A DNA stretch of 64,000 bases from Rhodobacteraceae bacterium UBA6197 (GCA_002422085.1 DISZ01000005.1:62001-126000), one strand, 5' to 3'. Shown: positions 52,109 through 62,017, counted from the first letter of the stretch. The notes: generated from the letters alone by a model not told the origin. Program-made: numbers and translations.

Positions 52109-55015
52109 ATGGCGGATGGGCACATCACGGCGGTCCTTGGGCCGACGAACACCGGCAAGACGCATTATGCAATCGACCGGATGTTGGCGCATCGCACCGG
52201 GGTTATCGCCCTGCCGCTGCGGCTATTGGCGCGCGAGGTCTATGACCGGATCGTCAAGGCGCGCGGCCCCTCGGTGGCGGCGCTGGTCACCGGCGAAGAG
52301 CGCATCGTTCCCGAACGGGTGCAATACTGGGTCTGCACGACCGAAGCGATGCCCGAGGCGATCGGTGCCGATTTCGTCGCGATAGACGAGATCCAGCTTT
52401 GCGCCGATCCTGAACGGGGGCATGTGTTCACCGACCGTCTGCTGCATGCGCGCGGCCTGCACGAGACGCTGTTTCTGGGGTCCGAGACGATGCGCGGGGC
52501 GATCGCCGCGCTGGTCCCAAAGGTGCAGTTCACGCGCCGCGAACGGTTTTCCGAATTGACCTGGGCAGGTTCGAAAAAGACAAGCCGGATGCCTGCACGC
52601 AGCGCAATTGTCGGCTTTTCGGTTGATAACGTCTATGCCATTGCTGAGCTGCTGCGCCGTCAGAAGGGCGGTTGCGCGGTCGTCATGGGGGCGCTTTCGC
52701 CGCGCACGCGCAATGCGCAGGTCGAGCTTTATCAAAATGGCGAGGTGGACTATCTGGTGGCGACCGATGCCATCGGAATGGGGCTGAACCTCGACATCGG
52801 GCATGTGGCTTTTTCGGCCACCACCAAATTCGACGGGCGCCGGATGCGGCCTTTGTTCCCGCATGAGATCGGCCAGATCGCCGGGCGCGCCGGGCGGCAT
52901 ACCCAAAGCGGCACCTTTGGCGTGACCGGCGAGGCCAGCCCACTTTTGCCCGAGGTGATCGACGCGGTGGAAAACCACCGCTTCGCCCCGATCCAGCGGC
53001 TGCAGTGGCGGTCGGGCAGGCTGGAATTCGGGTCGGTCAGGCGCCTGATCCAATCGCTTGAGGTCAACCCGACCGATGAATGGCTGACCCGCGCGCGCGA
53101 TGCCGATGACATCGTGTCCCTCAAGGCGCTGTCCGAAACCCCCGAGATCAGCGACCGGTTGACCCACCCGTCGGATGTGCGGCTTTTGTGGGATGTGTGC
53201 CGGATCCCGGACTTCCGGTCCATTTCCGGGACCGAACACACGACGTTGCTTGGCCGTATCTTTGGCTTCTTGCAAGACCCCGGCCACGTGCCGTCCGAGT
53301 GGCTCGCGGGGCAGATTTCGCGCATCGACCGGCCCGTCGGAGACATCGACACGCTCTCAAAACGATTGGCTTTTATCCGCACTTGGACCTATGTCGCGCA
53401 GCGCAAAGGATGGGTACATGATGAAACCCATTGGCGGATCGAGACGCGCGCTGTAGAAGACCGCCTGTCAGATGCGCTTCACGGCGCGCTGACCCAACGA
53501 TTTGTGGATCGGCGCACCAGCATATTGCTGCGCCGGCTCAAACAGAAGGAGAGCCTTGTGGCCGAGGTGAACGACAAGGGCGAAGTGATGGTTGAAGGCG
53601 AATTTGCCGGCCGTCTTGAAGGGTTCCGCTTCCGGCAGGATGGAACCTCGTCGCCCGATGAGGCAAAAATGCTGGCGCGGGCGGCCTATGAGGCGCTGCG
53701 CCCCGAGTTCCACCTGCGTGCCGACCGCTTCTATAACGCGCCGGACACCGAGATGGACTTTACCGAACAGGGGGGCCTGATGTGGGGCACCCAGGCGGTT
53801 GGCAAGCTGGTGAAGGGCGCCGATGCGTTGCGCCCCGGCGTCGAGGCCTTCGTCGACGAAGAGGCGGGATCTGAGGTGGCCGAAAAGGTCCGTCGCCGCT
53901 TGCAGCATTTCATCGACCGCAAGGTGGCCGCCCTGTTCGACCCGCTTCTGGCGATGTCGCGTGACGAGGCGCTGACCGGGCTTGCGCGCGGTTTCGCCTT
54001 TCGTCTGGTCGAGGCGCTGGGCGTCTTGCCGCGCGAGGGTGTTGCCTCGGAGGTCAAGGAACTGGATCAGGACGCGCGCGGCGCCCTGCGCAAACATGGC
54101 GTGCGTTTCGGCCAATACACGATCTTCCAGCAGGCGTTGCTCAAGCCCGCCCCGACGCGGTTGCGTCTGGTGTTGTGGTCGCTGGCGCAGGATCTGTCCG
54201 AGTTTCCCGAAAGCCCGCCGCCGGGGCTGGTGACCATCCCGAACCTGCCCGATGTGCCGAAGATTCACTATACGCTGGCGGGGTATCACCCCGCGGGCGC
54301 CCGCGCGATTCGCATTGATATGCTGGAACGCCTGGCCGATATCTTGCGCACGCAAGACAGCCGCGGCGGCTTTGAGGCGACGCCCGACATGCTGTCGATC
54401 ACCGGGATGACGCTGGATCAGTTCAGCGATCTGATGGCCGGTCTGGGCTACAAGGGCGAGCGTGGCGAACGCGAAAAGGTCAAGGCTGCCGCCGTGCCGG
54501 CGCCGATCGTCGAAACCGACAATGCGAACCCGATCCCCGAGGAGGCGTCGCCTCTGGCCGAGGCCGAAGCCGCACAGACCGTGGCCGCGCCGGAACTGGA
54601 GGCCTTTGTGATCTTCACCTGGGCGCCGCGCCCGCGGGCCCCGCGCCCCGAACGGGGGCCGCGCGCGCCGCGCGACGCGGCCGCACCGCGCGGCGAGGGT
54701 GCCACGCGGGACGCTCAGCCCCGCGGCGAAGGCCGCCCGCGCGGCGATCGCCCCCAAGGCGAGCGCAAGGCCGAAGCGGACGCCAAGCCTCAGGGTGATC
54801 GCCGCCCCGGCAAGCCACACGATCGGCGCGACGCAAAACCGGGCGGCAAGCCGGGCGGCAAGCCGCATGACGGCAAACCGTCGGGCAAGCACGGCAAGCC
54901 AGCGGGCAAGCGTGACGACAGCCCGCGCAGCTTTGAGGCGCATCCGCCCCGCAAAGAGCGTTTTGACCCCGATAGCCCGTTTGCCATTCTTGCGGCGCTG
55001 CGCGACAAGAAATGA
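52109..55015 (+). CDS. Suv3-like DExH RNA helicase with disordered basic tail
   Basis: A 968-residue superfamily 2 helicase related to mitochondrial Suv3, probably involved in RNA turnover. Walker A is LGPTNTGKTHY (10-20), Walker B is DEIQ near 93, and motif VI is QIAGRAGRH near 254. The middle region holds the Suv3-type C-terminal domains. The tail (about 840-955) is low-complexity, rich in Arg, Pro, Gly and Lys (RPRAPRPERGPRAPRD; repeated GGKPGGKPHDGKPSGK), probably disordered and RNA-binding. The stop overlaps the next gene's start (ATGA). Confidence 0.88.
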   Translation: MADGHITAVLGPTNTGKTHYAIDRMLAHRTGVIALPLRLLAREVYDRIVKARGPSVAALVTGEERIVPERVQYWVCTTEAMPEAIGADFVAIDEIQLCADPERGHVFTDRLLHARGLHETLFLGSETMRGAIAALVPKVQFTRRERFSELTWAGSKKTSRMPARSAIVGFSVDNVYAIAELLRRQKGGCAVVMGALSPRTRNAQVELYQNGEVDYLVATDAIGMGLNLDIGHVAFSATTKFDGRRMRPLFPHEIGQIAGRAGRHTQSGTFGVTGEASPLLPEVIDAVENHRFAPIQRLQWRSGRLEFGSVRRLIQSLEVNPTDEWLTRARDADDIVSLKALSETPEISDRLTHPSDVRLLWDVCRIPDFRSISGTEHTTLLGRIFGFLQDPGHVPSEWLAGQISRIDRPVGDIDTLSKRLAFIRTWTYVAQRKGWVHDETHWRIETRAVEDRLSDALHGALTQRFVDRRTSILLRRLKQKESLVAEVNDKGEVMVEGEFAGRLEGFRFRQDGTSSPDEAKMLARAAYEALRPEFHLRADRFYNAPDTEMDFTEQGGLMWGTQAVGKLVKGADALRPGVEAFVDEEAGSEVAEKVRRRLQHFIDRKVAALFDPLLAMSRDEALTGLARGFAFRLVEALGVLPREGVASEVKELDQDARGALRKHGVRFGQYTIFQQALLKPAPTRLRLVLWSLAQDLSEFPESPPPGLVTIPNLPDVPKIHYTLAGYHPAGARAIRIDMLERLADILRTQDSRGGFEATPDMLSITGMTLDQFSDLMAGLGYKGERGEREKVKAAAVPAPIVETDNANPIPEEASPLAEAEAAQTVAAPELEAFVIFTWAPRPRAPRPERGPRAPRDAAAPRGEGATRDAQPRGEGRPRGDRPQGERKAEADAKPQGDRRPGKPHDRRDAKPGGKPGGKPHDGKPSGKHGKPAGKRDDSPRSFEAHPPRKERFDPDSPFAILAALRDKK

Positions 55016-55338
55016 CCGAGTCGGCGGACCCGACCCGGATCCGTCTCGACAAATGGCTTTGGCACGCGCGCCTTTACAAAACGCGCGTGCTGGCTGCCGA
55101 GGCGATTTCCAAGGGCAAGATCCGTATCAATGGCCAGAAAACCAACAAGCCAGGACGTGCGGTCGGTCCCGGCGATGCGCTGACGATTGTCTGGGGTGGG
55201 CAGGTGCGGACGCTGCGCCTGCTGGCGTGCGGCACCCGGCGTGGACCTGCCACCGAGGCGGCCACCCTTTATACTGAACCGAGCCAGAAGAGGGACGCCG
55301 ATCCCGAGATGCCAGACCGGCCCGAACACCCGTTCTGA
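55012..55338 (+). CDS. S4-domain RNA-binding protein (HslR-like)
   Basis: A 108-residue protein with an N-terminal S4 domain: IRLDKWLWHARLYKTRVLAA, then ISKGKIRINGQKTNKPGRAV. E. coli HslR (Hsp15) binds stalled 50S subunits, so a ribosome-rescue role is possible. The start overlaps the Suv3-like helicase stop, indicating coupling and a shared RNA-related role. A C-terminal tail of about 25 residues is charged. Confidence 0.88.
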   Translation: MTESADPTRIRLDKWLWHARLYKTRVLAAEAISKGKIRINGQKTNKPGRAVGPGDALTIVWGGQVRTLRLLACGTRRGPATEAATLYTEPSQKRDADPEMPDRPEHPF

Positions 55339-55445
55339 CCTCCTGTCAGATCGCCGCAGCCCGTCCTTTCGGGCTTGGTTTGTCTTGATTGATCCGCGCG
55401 CGAAGGCTAGGTAACGTCGCAACTCGAAAAAACCCGGGTGGACCC

Positions 55446-55784
55446 ATGACCTACGTCGTTACCGACAACTGCATCGCCTGCAAATACACTGACTGCGTAG
55501 AGGTCTGTCCGGTGGACTGCTTTTACGAGGGGGAAAACACGCTCGTCATCCACCCGGACGAATGCATTGATTGCGGCGTTTGCGAACCTGAATGCCCTGC
55601 GGACGCGATCCGCCCCGATACCGAGCCGGGCATGGATCCTTGGGTCGAGTTCAATCGCAAATATGCCGAGCTGTGGCCGGTCATCACCCAGAAGAAAGAC
55701 CAGCTTCCCGATGCCGAAGCGCGCGACGGCGAAAAGGACAAGCTGGAAAAATACTTTGTCCCGAACCCCGGCGCAGGTGATTGA
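55446..55784 (+). CDS. fdxA: 7Fe ferredoxin FdxA
   Basis: A 112-residue ferredoxin with one 3Fe-4S and one 4Fe-4S cluster. Cys9, Cys17 and Cys50 fit the 3Fe cluster and Cys21, Cys40, Cys43 and Cys46 the 4Fe cluster; the extra Cys12 and Cys25 also occur in the family. The motif CIDCGVCEPECP is clear. It is a soluble electron carrier whose partner is not shown. The fdxA-carD order seen here is common in alphaproteobacteria. Confidence 0.95.
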   Translation: MTYVVTDNCIACKYTDCVEVCPVDCFYEGENTLVIHPDECIDCGVCEPECPADAIRPDTEPGMDPWVEFNRKYAELWPVITQKKDQLPDAEARDGEKDKLEKYFVPNPGAGD

Positions 55785-55808
55785 TTCGGGTCAACGACCT
55801 CTCTTGAA

Positions 55809-55841
55809 GGGTGTATAGCTGATCAAAAATGGCTATAACCC
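55809..55841 (+). terminator. Possible hairpin after fdxA
   Basis: GGGT-G-TATAGC pairs with GCTATAACCC across a 12-base loop, with one bulged base, 25 bp after the fdxA stop. The following CTTTGATC is not a clean T tract. The rest of the 290-bp gap to carD shows no gene. Confidence 0.4.
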
Positions 55842-56075
55842 TTTGATCTATATAGGCAGTCATGCGGCATCGCAGCACGGTGCTATGAGAGCCGTGTTTT
55901 TTGTGCTATATTCCCGTTACAAAGATTATGACCTCGTCACGCCGCAGGTTCGCTCGCTTGCGGTGTCTTTTCCGGCGGTGAATAGCGGCTGTTCCAAGGG
56001 CTTGGGCCTTTGGGGGGCCTTCGTTGTGAGATTATCATAGGGTGGCGGGACGATAGCCTGTAAGGAAGCGACTGA

Positions 56076-56582
56076 ATGACCAAGAAGAAATCCGACTTTC
56101 ATCCCAATGAGTTCGTTGTGTATCCGGCGCACGGCGTTGGCAAGATCATCTCGATTGAAGAACAGGAAATCGCCGGTCTGCGGCTGGAACTGTTCGTAAT
56201 CTCGTTCGAAAAGGACAAGATGACGCTGCGCGTTCCGACCCACAAAGCCACCGATATCGGCATGCGGTCGCTTTCCTCGCCCGACGTCGTGTCGAAGGCG
56301 CTGGAGACGCTGAAGGGCAAGGCCAAGGTCAAACGGGCCATGTGGTCGCGCCGCGCACAGGAATACGAGCAAAAAATCAACTCGGGCGATCTTATGGCCA
56401 TCGCCGAAGTGGTGCGCGATCTGCACCGCAATGATGACCAGCGCGAGCAGTCCTATTCCGAGCGGCAGCTTTATGAAGCCGCGCTAGAGCGTCTGACCCG
56501 CGAAGTCGCTGCCGTGTCTGGCACCGACGAGGCCGGCGCTGCAAAAAAAGTAGACGACGTCTTGGTGACGCGCGCCGCCTGA
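56076..56582 (+). CDS. carD: CarD family transcriptional regulator
   Basis: A 168-residue regulator that binds RNA polymerase and stabilises open promoter complexes. The N-terminal RNAP-interacting Tudor-like domain begins FHPNEFVVYPAHGVGKIISI, and the helical C-terminal domain includes RRAQEYEQKINSGDLMAIAE and YSERQLYEAALERL. The ATG follows TAAGGAAG. A terminator immediately follows its stop. Confidence 0.94.
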   Translation: MTKKKSDFHPNEFVVYPAHGVGKIISIEEQEIAGLRLELFVISFEKDKMTLRVPTHKATDIGMRSLSSPDVVSKALETLKGKAKVKRAMWSRRAQEYEQKINSGDLMAIAEVVRDLHRNDDQREQSYSERQLYEAALERLTREVAAVSGTDEAGAAKKVDDVLVTRAA

Positions 56583-56605
56583 CGTGTGACCCGTTCCAAC
56601 AAAAG

Positions 56606-56634
56606 GCCGCAACCCCTTGGGGTCGCGGCTTTTT
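56606..56634 (+). terminator. Intrinsic terminator of carD
   Basis: GCCGCAACCCC and GGGGTCGCGGC form an 11-bp stem with one mismatch and a two-base loop, followed by TTTTT. It ends at the stop codon of the convergent antiporter gene. Confidence 0.85.
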
Positions 56635-58502
56635 CATGAATCCGGTGCGGTATCTGCCTCTGAGTTGGGTGGGTTGAACCGCTCCATCAACGCGGTTTCA
56701 AGCTCGCGGTTCAACTCATGTGTGCGGGCGATGTATTCAGGGTTCTTGTCGACCGGAATGTCCGGTTTCCAGACCTCGGCCAGGTTGCGCACCGCCGCCC
56801 GGTCCAGTTTGAAAAAGATCTTTTGCAATTCGGCGGCCTCGAATTCCGACAGGCCCACGTTTTCCAGCACATAGCGGCCTGCCCGGACCGAACTGTCAAA
56901 CATCTCGCGCACGATGTCATTGGCACCGGCGCGGTAAAGCTCGAACACATGGATCCGGTCGCGGGCGCGGGCGATGATGCGCACATCGGGGCGGATCCGG
57001 CGCGCATAGGCCACCAGCCGCGTGGTCGAGGGCCTGTCATCAAGACACACCACCAGAACCTGCGCCGTGCCGATACCTGCGGCGGCCAGAAGATCGGGGC
57101 GCGTGGGGTCTCCGAAATAGGCCTTTGCGCCGAATTTTCGCATCAGCTGAATGGTTTGCAGGTCGTTGTCCAGAACCGTCGTCTTGAAGCCCGACATCGT
57201 GACCATGCGGTTGACGACCTGACCAAAGCGTCCCACGCCGGCAATGATGATGGGTTGTTGGTCGTCAATCTCGTCAGCGGCCTGCGTGCCACCGGCGTTG
57301 CGCATCCGCCGCGCCAGCCAATCGTGCAGGATGAACAGCAGGGGTGTGATCAGCATCGACAAGGCAATCACCACCAGCACCATTTGCGCCAACCCAGAGG
57401 GCAAGATCCGCTGCGTGACCGCGAATGACACCAGCACAAAGCCAAACTCGCCCGCCTGTGCAAGGCCGAGCGTGAACAGCCACTGGTCCTGCGCCCGCAG
57501 TCCGAACACCTGCCCCAGCGCGTAAAGCACCGACGCTTTCAGCGCCACCAGCCCCGCGACCAGCCCCAGAATGGTGAAGGGGGTCGCGATCACGATGGAA
57601 AAATTGATCCCGGCGCCGACGGTGATGAAGAAAAGCCCCAACAGCAGGCCCTTGAAGGGCTCGATGTCGCTTTCCAATTCGTGCTTGAATTCGCTGTCGG
57701 CCAGCACGACGCCCGCCAGAAAGGTGCCCAGAGCCGGCGACAGCCCGACCAGCAACATCAGTGAGGCGATGGCCACCACGATCATCAGCGCCATCGCGGT
57801 GTTGATTTCGCGCAGTTTGGCCGCGTGGACAAAGCGAAACATCGGGCGGATCAGAAAATGACCGGCCAGAATGACCGCCGCGACCGCGCCGAGCGTGACC
57901 AGCGTCATCCCCCAACCGGGCAGGCGTTCCAGAAAAGAGGCGGCGACATGATCGACCGAGTTTTCGGCCTTGGCCAACGCCCGCGCCCCCGGAAATGCCA
58001 GCAACGGCATCAGTGCCAGCATCGGAATCACCGCGATATCCTGCGTCAGCAGAACCGAAAACGCCGAGCGCCCGCCTGCCGTCTGCATCAGTCGCTTTTC
58101 GTTCAGCGTTTGCAGCACGATCGCGGTAGAGGACAGCGCAAAGATCATCCCCAGCGCCAGCGCTACCCGAAACCCCTGGCCAAAGGCCATCGCCGCGACC
58201 GTTACGGCGGTCATCGTGATCAGAACCTGCAATCCGCCCAGACCAATCAACTTGTCACGCATCGCCCAAAGCGCGCGGGGCTCCAGTTCCAGCCCGATCA
58301 GAAACAGCATCATCACCACGCCAAATTCGGCAAAATGCTGCAAGTCGGTCATCTCCGAGCCGACCAGCCCCAGCACGGGCCCGATCACGATGCCGGCGCT
58401 CAGATAACCCAGCACCGAGCCAAGCCCCGCACGACTGGCCAGCGGCACGGCAATTACCATGGCGATCAGGTAGAGCGTGGCTTGAAACAGAAAGCTTTCC
58501 AT
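56634..58502 (-). CDS. CPA2 family cation:proton antiporter (KefB/KefC-like)
   Basis: A 622-residue inner-membrane protein with about 12-13 transmembrane helices, then a cytoplasmic TrkA-N/RCK nucleotide-binding domain starting IIAGVGRFGQVVNRMV near 422. The membrane part shows GVVMMLFLIGLELEPRALWA and FLAGVVLADSEF. It probably exports K+ in exchange for H+, with possible control by glutathione adducts, but no KefF/G partner is adjacent. It ends on the carD terminator. Confidence 0.9.
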   Translation of the reverse strand: MESFLFQATLYLIAMVIAVPLASRAGLGSVLGYLSAGIVIGPVLGLVGSEMTDLQHFAEFGVVMMLFLIGLELEPRALWAMRDKLIGLGGLQVLITMTAVTVAAMAFGQGFRVALALGMIFALSSTAIVLQTLNEKRLMQTAGGRSAFSVLLTQDIAVIPMLALMPLLAFPGARALAKAENSVDHVAASFLERLPGWGMTLVTLGAVAAVILAGHFLIRPMFRFVHAAKLREINTAMALMIVVAIASLMLLVGLSPALGTFLAGVVLADSEFKHELESDIEPFKGLLLGLFFITVGAGINFSIVIATPFTILGLVAGLVALKASVLYALGQVFGLRAQDQWLFTLGLAQAGEFGFVLVSFAVTQRILPSGLAQMVLVVIALSMLITPLLFILHDWLARRMRNAGGTQAADEIDDQQPIIIAGVGRFGQVVNRMVTMSGFKTTVLDNDLQTIQLMRKFGAKAYFGDPTRPDLLAAAGIGTAQVLVVCLDDRPSTTRLVAYARRIRPDVRIIARARDRIHVFELYRAGANDIVREMFDSSVRAGRYVLENVGLSEFEAAELQKIFFKLDRAAVRNLAEVWKPDIPVDKNPEYIARTHELNRELETALMERFNPPNSEADTAPDS

Positions 58503-58690
58503 CCTCTCTCCGGATTAAAGGGCGTTCGGCATGGCCCCTCGCGCCGTGAAAGGGGCACGGGGCCAAGGGGCAACACAATGACTTGTGATGATGAACAAAG
58601 CCTAACCGATGTCGGGCGGCGCGCAAGCGTCAAAGCCGCAAATCAGTGCGGTTCACGCGCATTGTGAGTGCCACGGTCGATACTCGGGGG

Positions 58691-61600
58691 TCAGCCGTCT
58701 TTCAACAGCTTCAGCACAAGGTTCTTGCCGTTTTTCTGGTAGCTCAGCTGGCCATCGCCAATGCCGGTAACACGACCCCCGTCAAGCTTGTCTCCGACCT
58801 CGACCTTGACGAACCTGCCGTTCGACAGACGCACCAGCGCGCGCCGGTTCCCCGACGCGCCATAAAGGCCGATCAGGTTCATCTTGCCCAGATTGAGGGC
58901 ATTGGCCTGCGTTGCCTGTTTGGCGACCGACGCATTGGTGGGCAGCTTTGGGGCGGGTGACTCCGGCTCGGGCTCGTCGAGTTCTTCATGCTGTGGCGCG
59001 GAGGCGACCTTGGGCGGTGCCGCCTTGGGGCTGGCGGCAGCGGCGGGCGTGGCCGCAGGGGCCGCGACCGGGGCCGAGGCCACGGCAACTGCCAGAGCCG
59101 CCTCGACCGCCGACGAGAAGTTGCGCGGTTTGCTGGCCGGGCGACGCGAGACAGTGACGGCCTGTGCGGTTGCGCTGGCCAACGATTGTTCAAGCGCGGC
59201 CGCGGCGGCGGCCTCGGCCTGTCGGGCGGCCACTGCCGATGCGGCGGCGGCCTGAATGGCGGCGGGGCGCGGCCTTGGTGAAATTGCTTGCAGGGCGGCG
59301 CGCCGGGCCTGCTCGGCGGGCGAAAGCGTGGCCTGATCGTCGGCGGGCGTATCAGTTGCGGGCTGAGGCGCAGGCGCGCTGTCGGTCGGGGCTGCCGGGT
59401 CGGGCGATGCGGCTGCCGGTTCCGGGGTGGCAGGGGCGGCGGGCGGTGCGATGCTAGCCGGTCGTGCCGCAGGGCGGAAACCGGCAAGGGCTGGGTCCGC
59501 GTAAGGTTGCGGCAGGGCGGCCGCTTCCGAGGCGTTGGCGGCAGGGGGGGCGACCGCAGCAAGTGCCGCCTGCACGACGCTCTTGGGGCGCTCTGCCGGG
59601 ATCCGTGGCGGTGACCCGGCAAACAGCGTGAAGCCGCCGGGGGCGATGACCCCCTGTGGTGTGGGCTGCAGCGCGCCATCGGGTGCGATCCGTGCAAGTT
59701 GGTTGTAGGGCACGGGTTCAGAGGGCGTTGCCGGGCGCGGATCGGCGGTCAGCGCCTCGGCCTGCGGCAAGCCGACTCCGGGCAGTGCCAGAATCGCAGG
59801 ATCTGCCGCAGAGACGCCAAGAAGCGACAGCGCGTCGCCTTGGTGTTGTCCCTGTGTCTGCAAGTCGACGGCGCCCCAGACACTGCCTTGAGGGTTTACT
59901 TTGGCCATTTCTTCGACGGCGGGCTCTTCGACGGCGGGCACGGGTGCTTCGGGCTGCGGCGCGACGGCTTCGGAGGCCACCGTCGGTGTTTGTGCTGGTT
60001 CAGGTTCGGTTGCGGCGTCGGGCACCGGCACCGTTTCGGGCGCCGTTTCAGGTGCAGCTTCGGAGACAGCGGCAACGGCGGTCTCTGCCGATAGCAGGTC
60101 GGGCGCGTTTTCAAGCGGGCTTGGGTTGCCGTCGGCCGGGGCCACGACGGGGTCAGCCTCGTTCAGCGTCAGCGGAGCGACAACTTCGGGCTGCGAACGT
60201 GTGCCAAGCAGGCTTGACCAAAGCGCCACGACCCCCATGAAAAGCAGAAGGGCTGCCGTAAGCATCAGCCCAAAGTAACGCGGCTTGTTGCGCTGGGGCA
60301 GCATCTTGGGGCCACCAAACACGGTCTTTGCGGCCGGTTCCGCCGCCGGGTCCGCATCGGGTTTTCCGGCCGCCGGGACGTTGCGTACAGTCGAGGTATT
60401 CACACGGGCAATGGTCTTGGCGGCGGCCCGGAATTTGGCCCTGACGCCCTGCGGGGCGGCGGGATCGGGCTTGGCGCCACGGCCTTTGGCCAGAGGGAAG
60501 GCTCCGGCCGTGTCGATTTCCGTCGCGGCGGGCACGGCCAGTTCGGGCGTCAGCACCGAGGGGCGAGGGGTCTCTGCGGCCAGCGCCTTGGTCTTCGGGG
60601 CCGGCGGTGGCAGGTCGTGCAAGGTGGCGCCACCCAGCCGGGGCGCACCGTTGGGGATGACGGCAGCGGCGGTCATGGGGGAGCGCCGCGACACGAAGCG
60701 GGCCGCAGGTGTGGTCAGCGTGTCTTCTTGCAAGGCTTCGGCAAGGGCGGCGATGGCCTCGGGCGCAAAACTCTCGTCGGCCAGAACGGCGTCCAGGCCG
60801 CGCTCGGGGTGCTCTGCGCCGACGTGGTCTTGTGGATCAAGCGGCGGTGGCGCGACCGGGGGCATCTGTGCCGCCGTCAGCGGAACTTCCGGCGCGGTGC
60901 CGGCATCTTGCGGTGCGTGCATATCGCCGGGTTGCAGAGCGTCGCGCAGAGATTGAGGGTCGTGCGCCTCCGGCCCCTCGGGTTGCGGGTCAGCGGGTTG
61001 CGGCGCTTCGGGTTGCGGCGCCTCGGGCTGCGGGTCAGCGGGTTGCGGTGCTTCCGGTTGCGGCAAGTCGGGCTGCGGCAGCTCCGGTTCCGGGTTCGCG
61101 GGGGTTTCGACTGGCGTTTCGGGCACTTCCGGAAGTTCCGGGGCGACGTGAGAAGCGTCGAGGGCCGCAGTCGAGCCAACCGCCTCATGGACATCGGGCG
61201 CGTCAAATTCCGCCCGGGGCGGTTCGGACCCCGCCATGGTGTCGGTTCGCGCAGCGTCCATGTCGATTGTTGCCGCGGTCGTCTTTGCCGCGTCCCTGCC
61301 GTCGGGCGTGATTGCAGCCTCATCCGCCAAAGTGGCCGCAAACGCTGGCGCGGAGTTCGGCAGGGGCAGCGTGTCGACGTCCGTCGCGGCTTGTGTCGGT
61401 CCGGCGACGGCCTGTGTCGCAGCCTCAGGGGCTTCTTCGGCGGCTTCGATGCCGACTTTCGGCGTTCGGGGCGTTTGGATCAGGCGAACCGGATCTTGAT
61501 CGCGGTCCAGGCGCGAGCCCTCGGGCAGGTGCTGCGCCGCGGTCGAGGTCAGGCCGAAGAATGGTTCACCGGCAAAGTCACCGGGTTCGGGGATTGCCAC

Positions 61601-62017
61601 GAAAGAAACCGGGCCGAAGTTATACTGTTCAGCGAAATCTTCGGCCTCGATCAGGGTTTCGCGGGCGACGACGGCCACCTGAACGCTGTGGCCGGTGCCC
61701 GACCAGTCAAAGACCAGATCGTTCACCGCATAGGGCGTTCGGCCCTCAAGCGCGGCGGCGATCTGACTGCGCCGGCGGGCGGCATCGGGGCCGGGCGCCT
61801 CGATCATCAAATAGAGGATCTGCGAGTCGGGAATGACCAGTTTCGACGTGATGCCCCGCGCCGAAAGCCCCAACGCTGTTTGGCGCAAATGCGCCATCGC
61901 ACCGGCGAAATCATCCTCTTCAAGCGACACAAAGCCCGCGCTGAACCAGCCAGCGGAACTGCGATGGAAAAGGCTGATGCCATCATGCGAAAGGTTGAGC
62001 GCGAAAGAGGGTTTCAT
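58691..62017 (-). CDS. PilM/GspL-like plus GspC/PilP-like fusion protein
   Basis: A 1108-residue bitopic membrane protein. Residues about 1-165 look like a PilM/GspL actin-like domain: FALNLSHDGISLFHR, LVIPDSQILYLMIEA and ALEGRTPYAVNDLVFDWSG. A Pro/Glu/Gln-rich linker follows, with a 15-residue repeat near 310-345. A transmembrane helix (YFGLMLTAALLLFMGVVALW) lies near 592. A long Ala/Pro-rich segment follows, and the C-terminal 70 residues (MNLIGLYGASGNRRALVRLSNG, in two parts, then KVEVGDKLDGGRVTGIGDGQ) resemble the GspC/PilP homology region. No secretin, pilin or ATPase gene is nearby. Function unknown. Confidence 0.72.
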   Translation of the reverse strand: MKPSFALNLSHDGISLFHRSSAGWFSAGFVSLEEDDFAGAMAHLRQTALGLSARGITSKLVIPDSQILYLMIEAPGPDAARRRSQIAAALEGRTPYAVNDLVFDWSGTGHSVQVAVVARETLIEAEDFAEQYNFGPVSFVAIPEPGDFAGEPFFGLTSTAAQHLPEGSRLDRDQDPVRLIQTPRTPKVGIEAAEEAPEAATQAVAGPTQAATDVDTLPLPNSAPAFAATLADEAAITPDGRDAAKTTAATIDMDAARTDTMAGSEPPRAEFDAPDVHEAVGSTAALDASHVAPELPEVPETPVETPANPEPELPQPDLPQPEAPQPADPQPEAPQPEAPQPADPQPEGPEAHDPQSLRDALQPGDMHAPQDAGTAPEVPLTAAQMPPVAPPPLDPQDHVGAEHPERGLDAVLADESFAPEAIAALAEALQEDTLTTPAARFVSRRSPMTAAAVIPNGAPRLGGATLHDLPPPAPKTKALAAETPRPSVLTPELAVPAATEIDTAGAFPLAKGRGAKPDPAAPQGVRAKFRAAAKTIARVNTSTVRNVPAAGKPDADPAAEPAAKTVFGGPKMLPQRNKPRYFGLMLTAALLLFMGVVALWSSLLGTRSQPEVVAPLTLNEADPVVAPADGNPSPLENAPDLLSAETAVAAVSEAAPETAPETVPVPDAATEPEPAQTPTVASEAVAPQPEAPVPAVEEPAVEEMAKVNPQGSVWGAVDLQTQGQHQGDALSLLGVSAADPAILALPGVGLPQAEALTADPRPATPSEPVPYNQLARIAPDGALQPTPQGVIAPGGFTLFAGSPPRIPAERPKSVVQAALAAVAPPAANASEAAALPQPYADPALAGFRPAARPASIAPPAAPATPEPAAASPDPAAPTDSAPAPQPATDTPADDQATLSPAEQARRAALQAISPRPRPAAIQAAAASAVAARQAEAAAAAALEQSLASATAQAVTVSRRPASKPRNFSSAVEAALAVAVASAPVAAPAATPAAAASPKAAPPKVASAPQHEELDEPEPESPAPKLPTNASVAKQATQANALNLGKMNLIGLYGASGNRRALVRLSNGRFVKVEVGDKLDGGRVTGIGDGQLSYQKNGKNLVLKLLKDG
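60981..61086. repeat. 45-bp tandem repeat inside the fusion gene
   Basis: Two 45-bp units (60981-61025 and 61026-61070) plus a partial third differ at a few positions and keep the frame. They encode a PQPEAPQPADPQPEA-type repeat on the minus strand, which may vary in copy number between strains. Confidence 0.75.
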
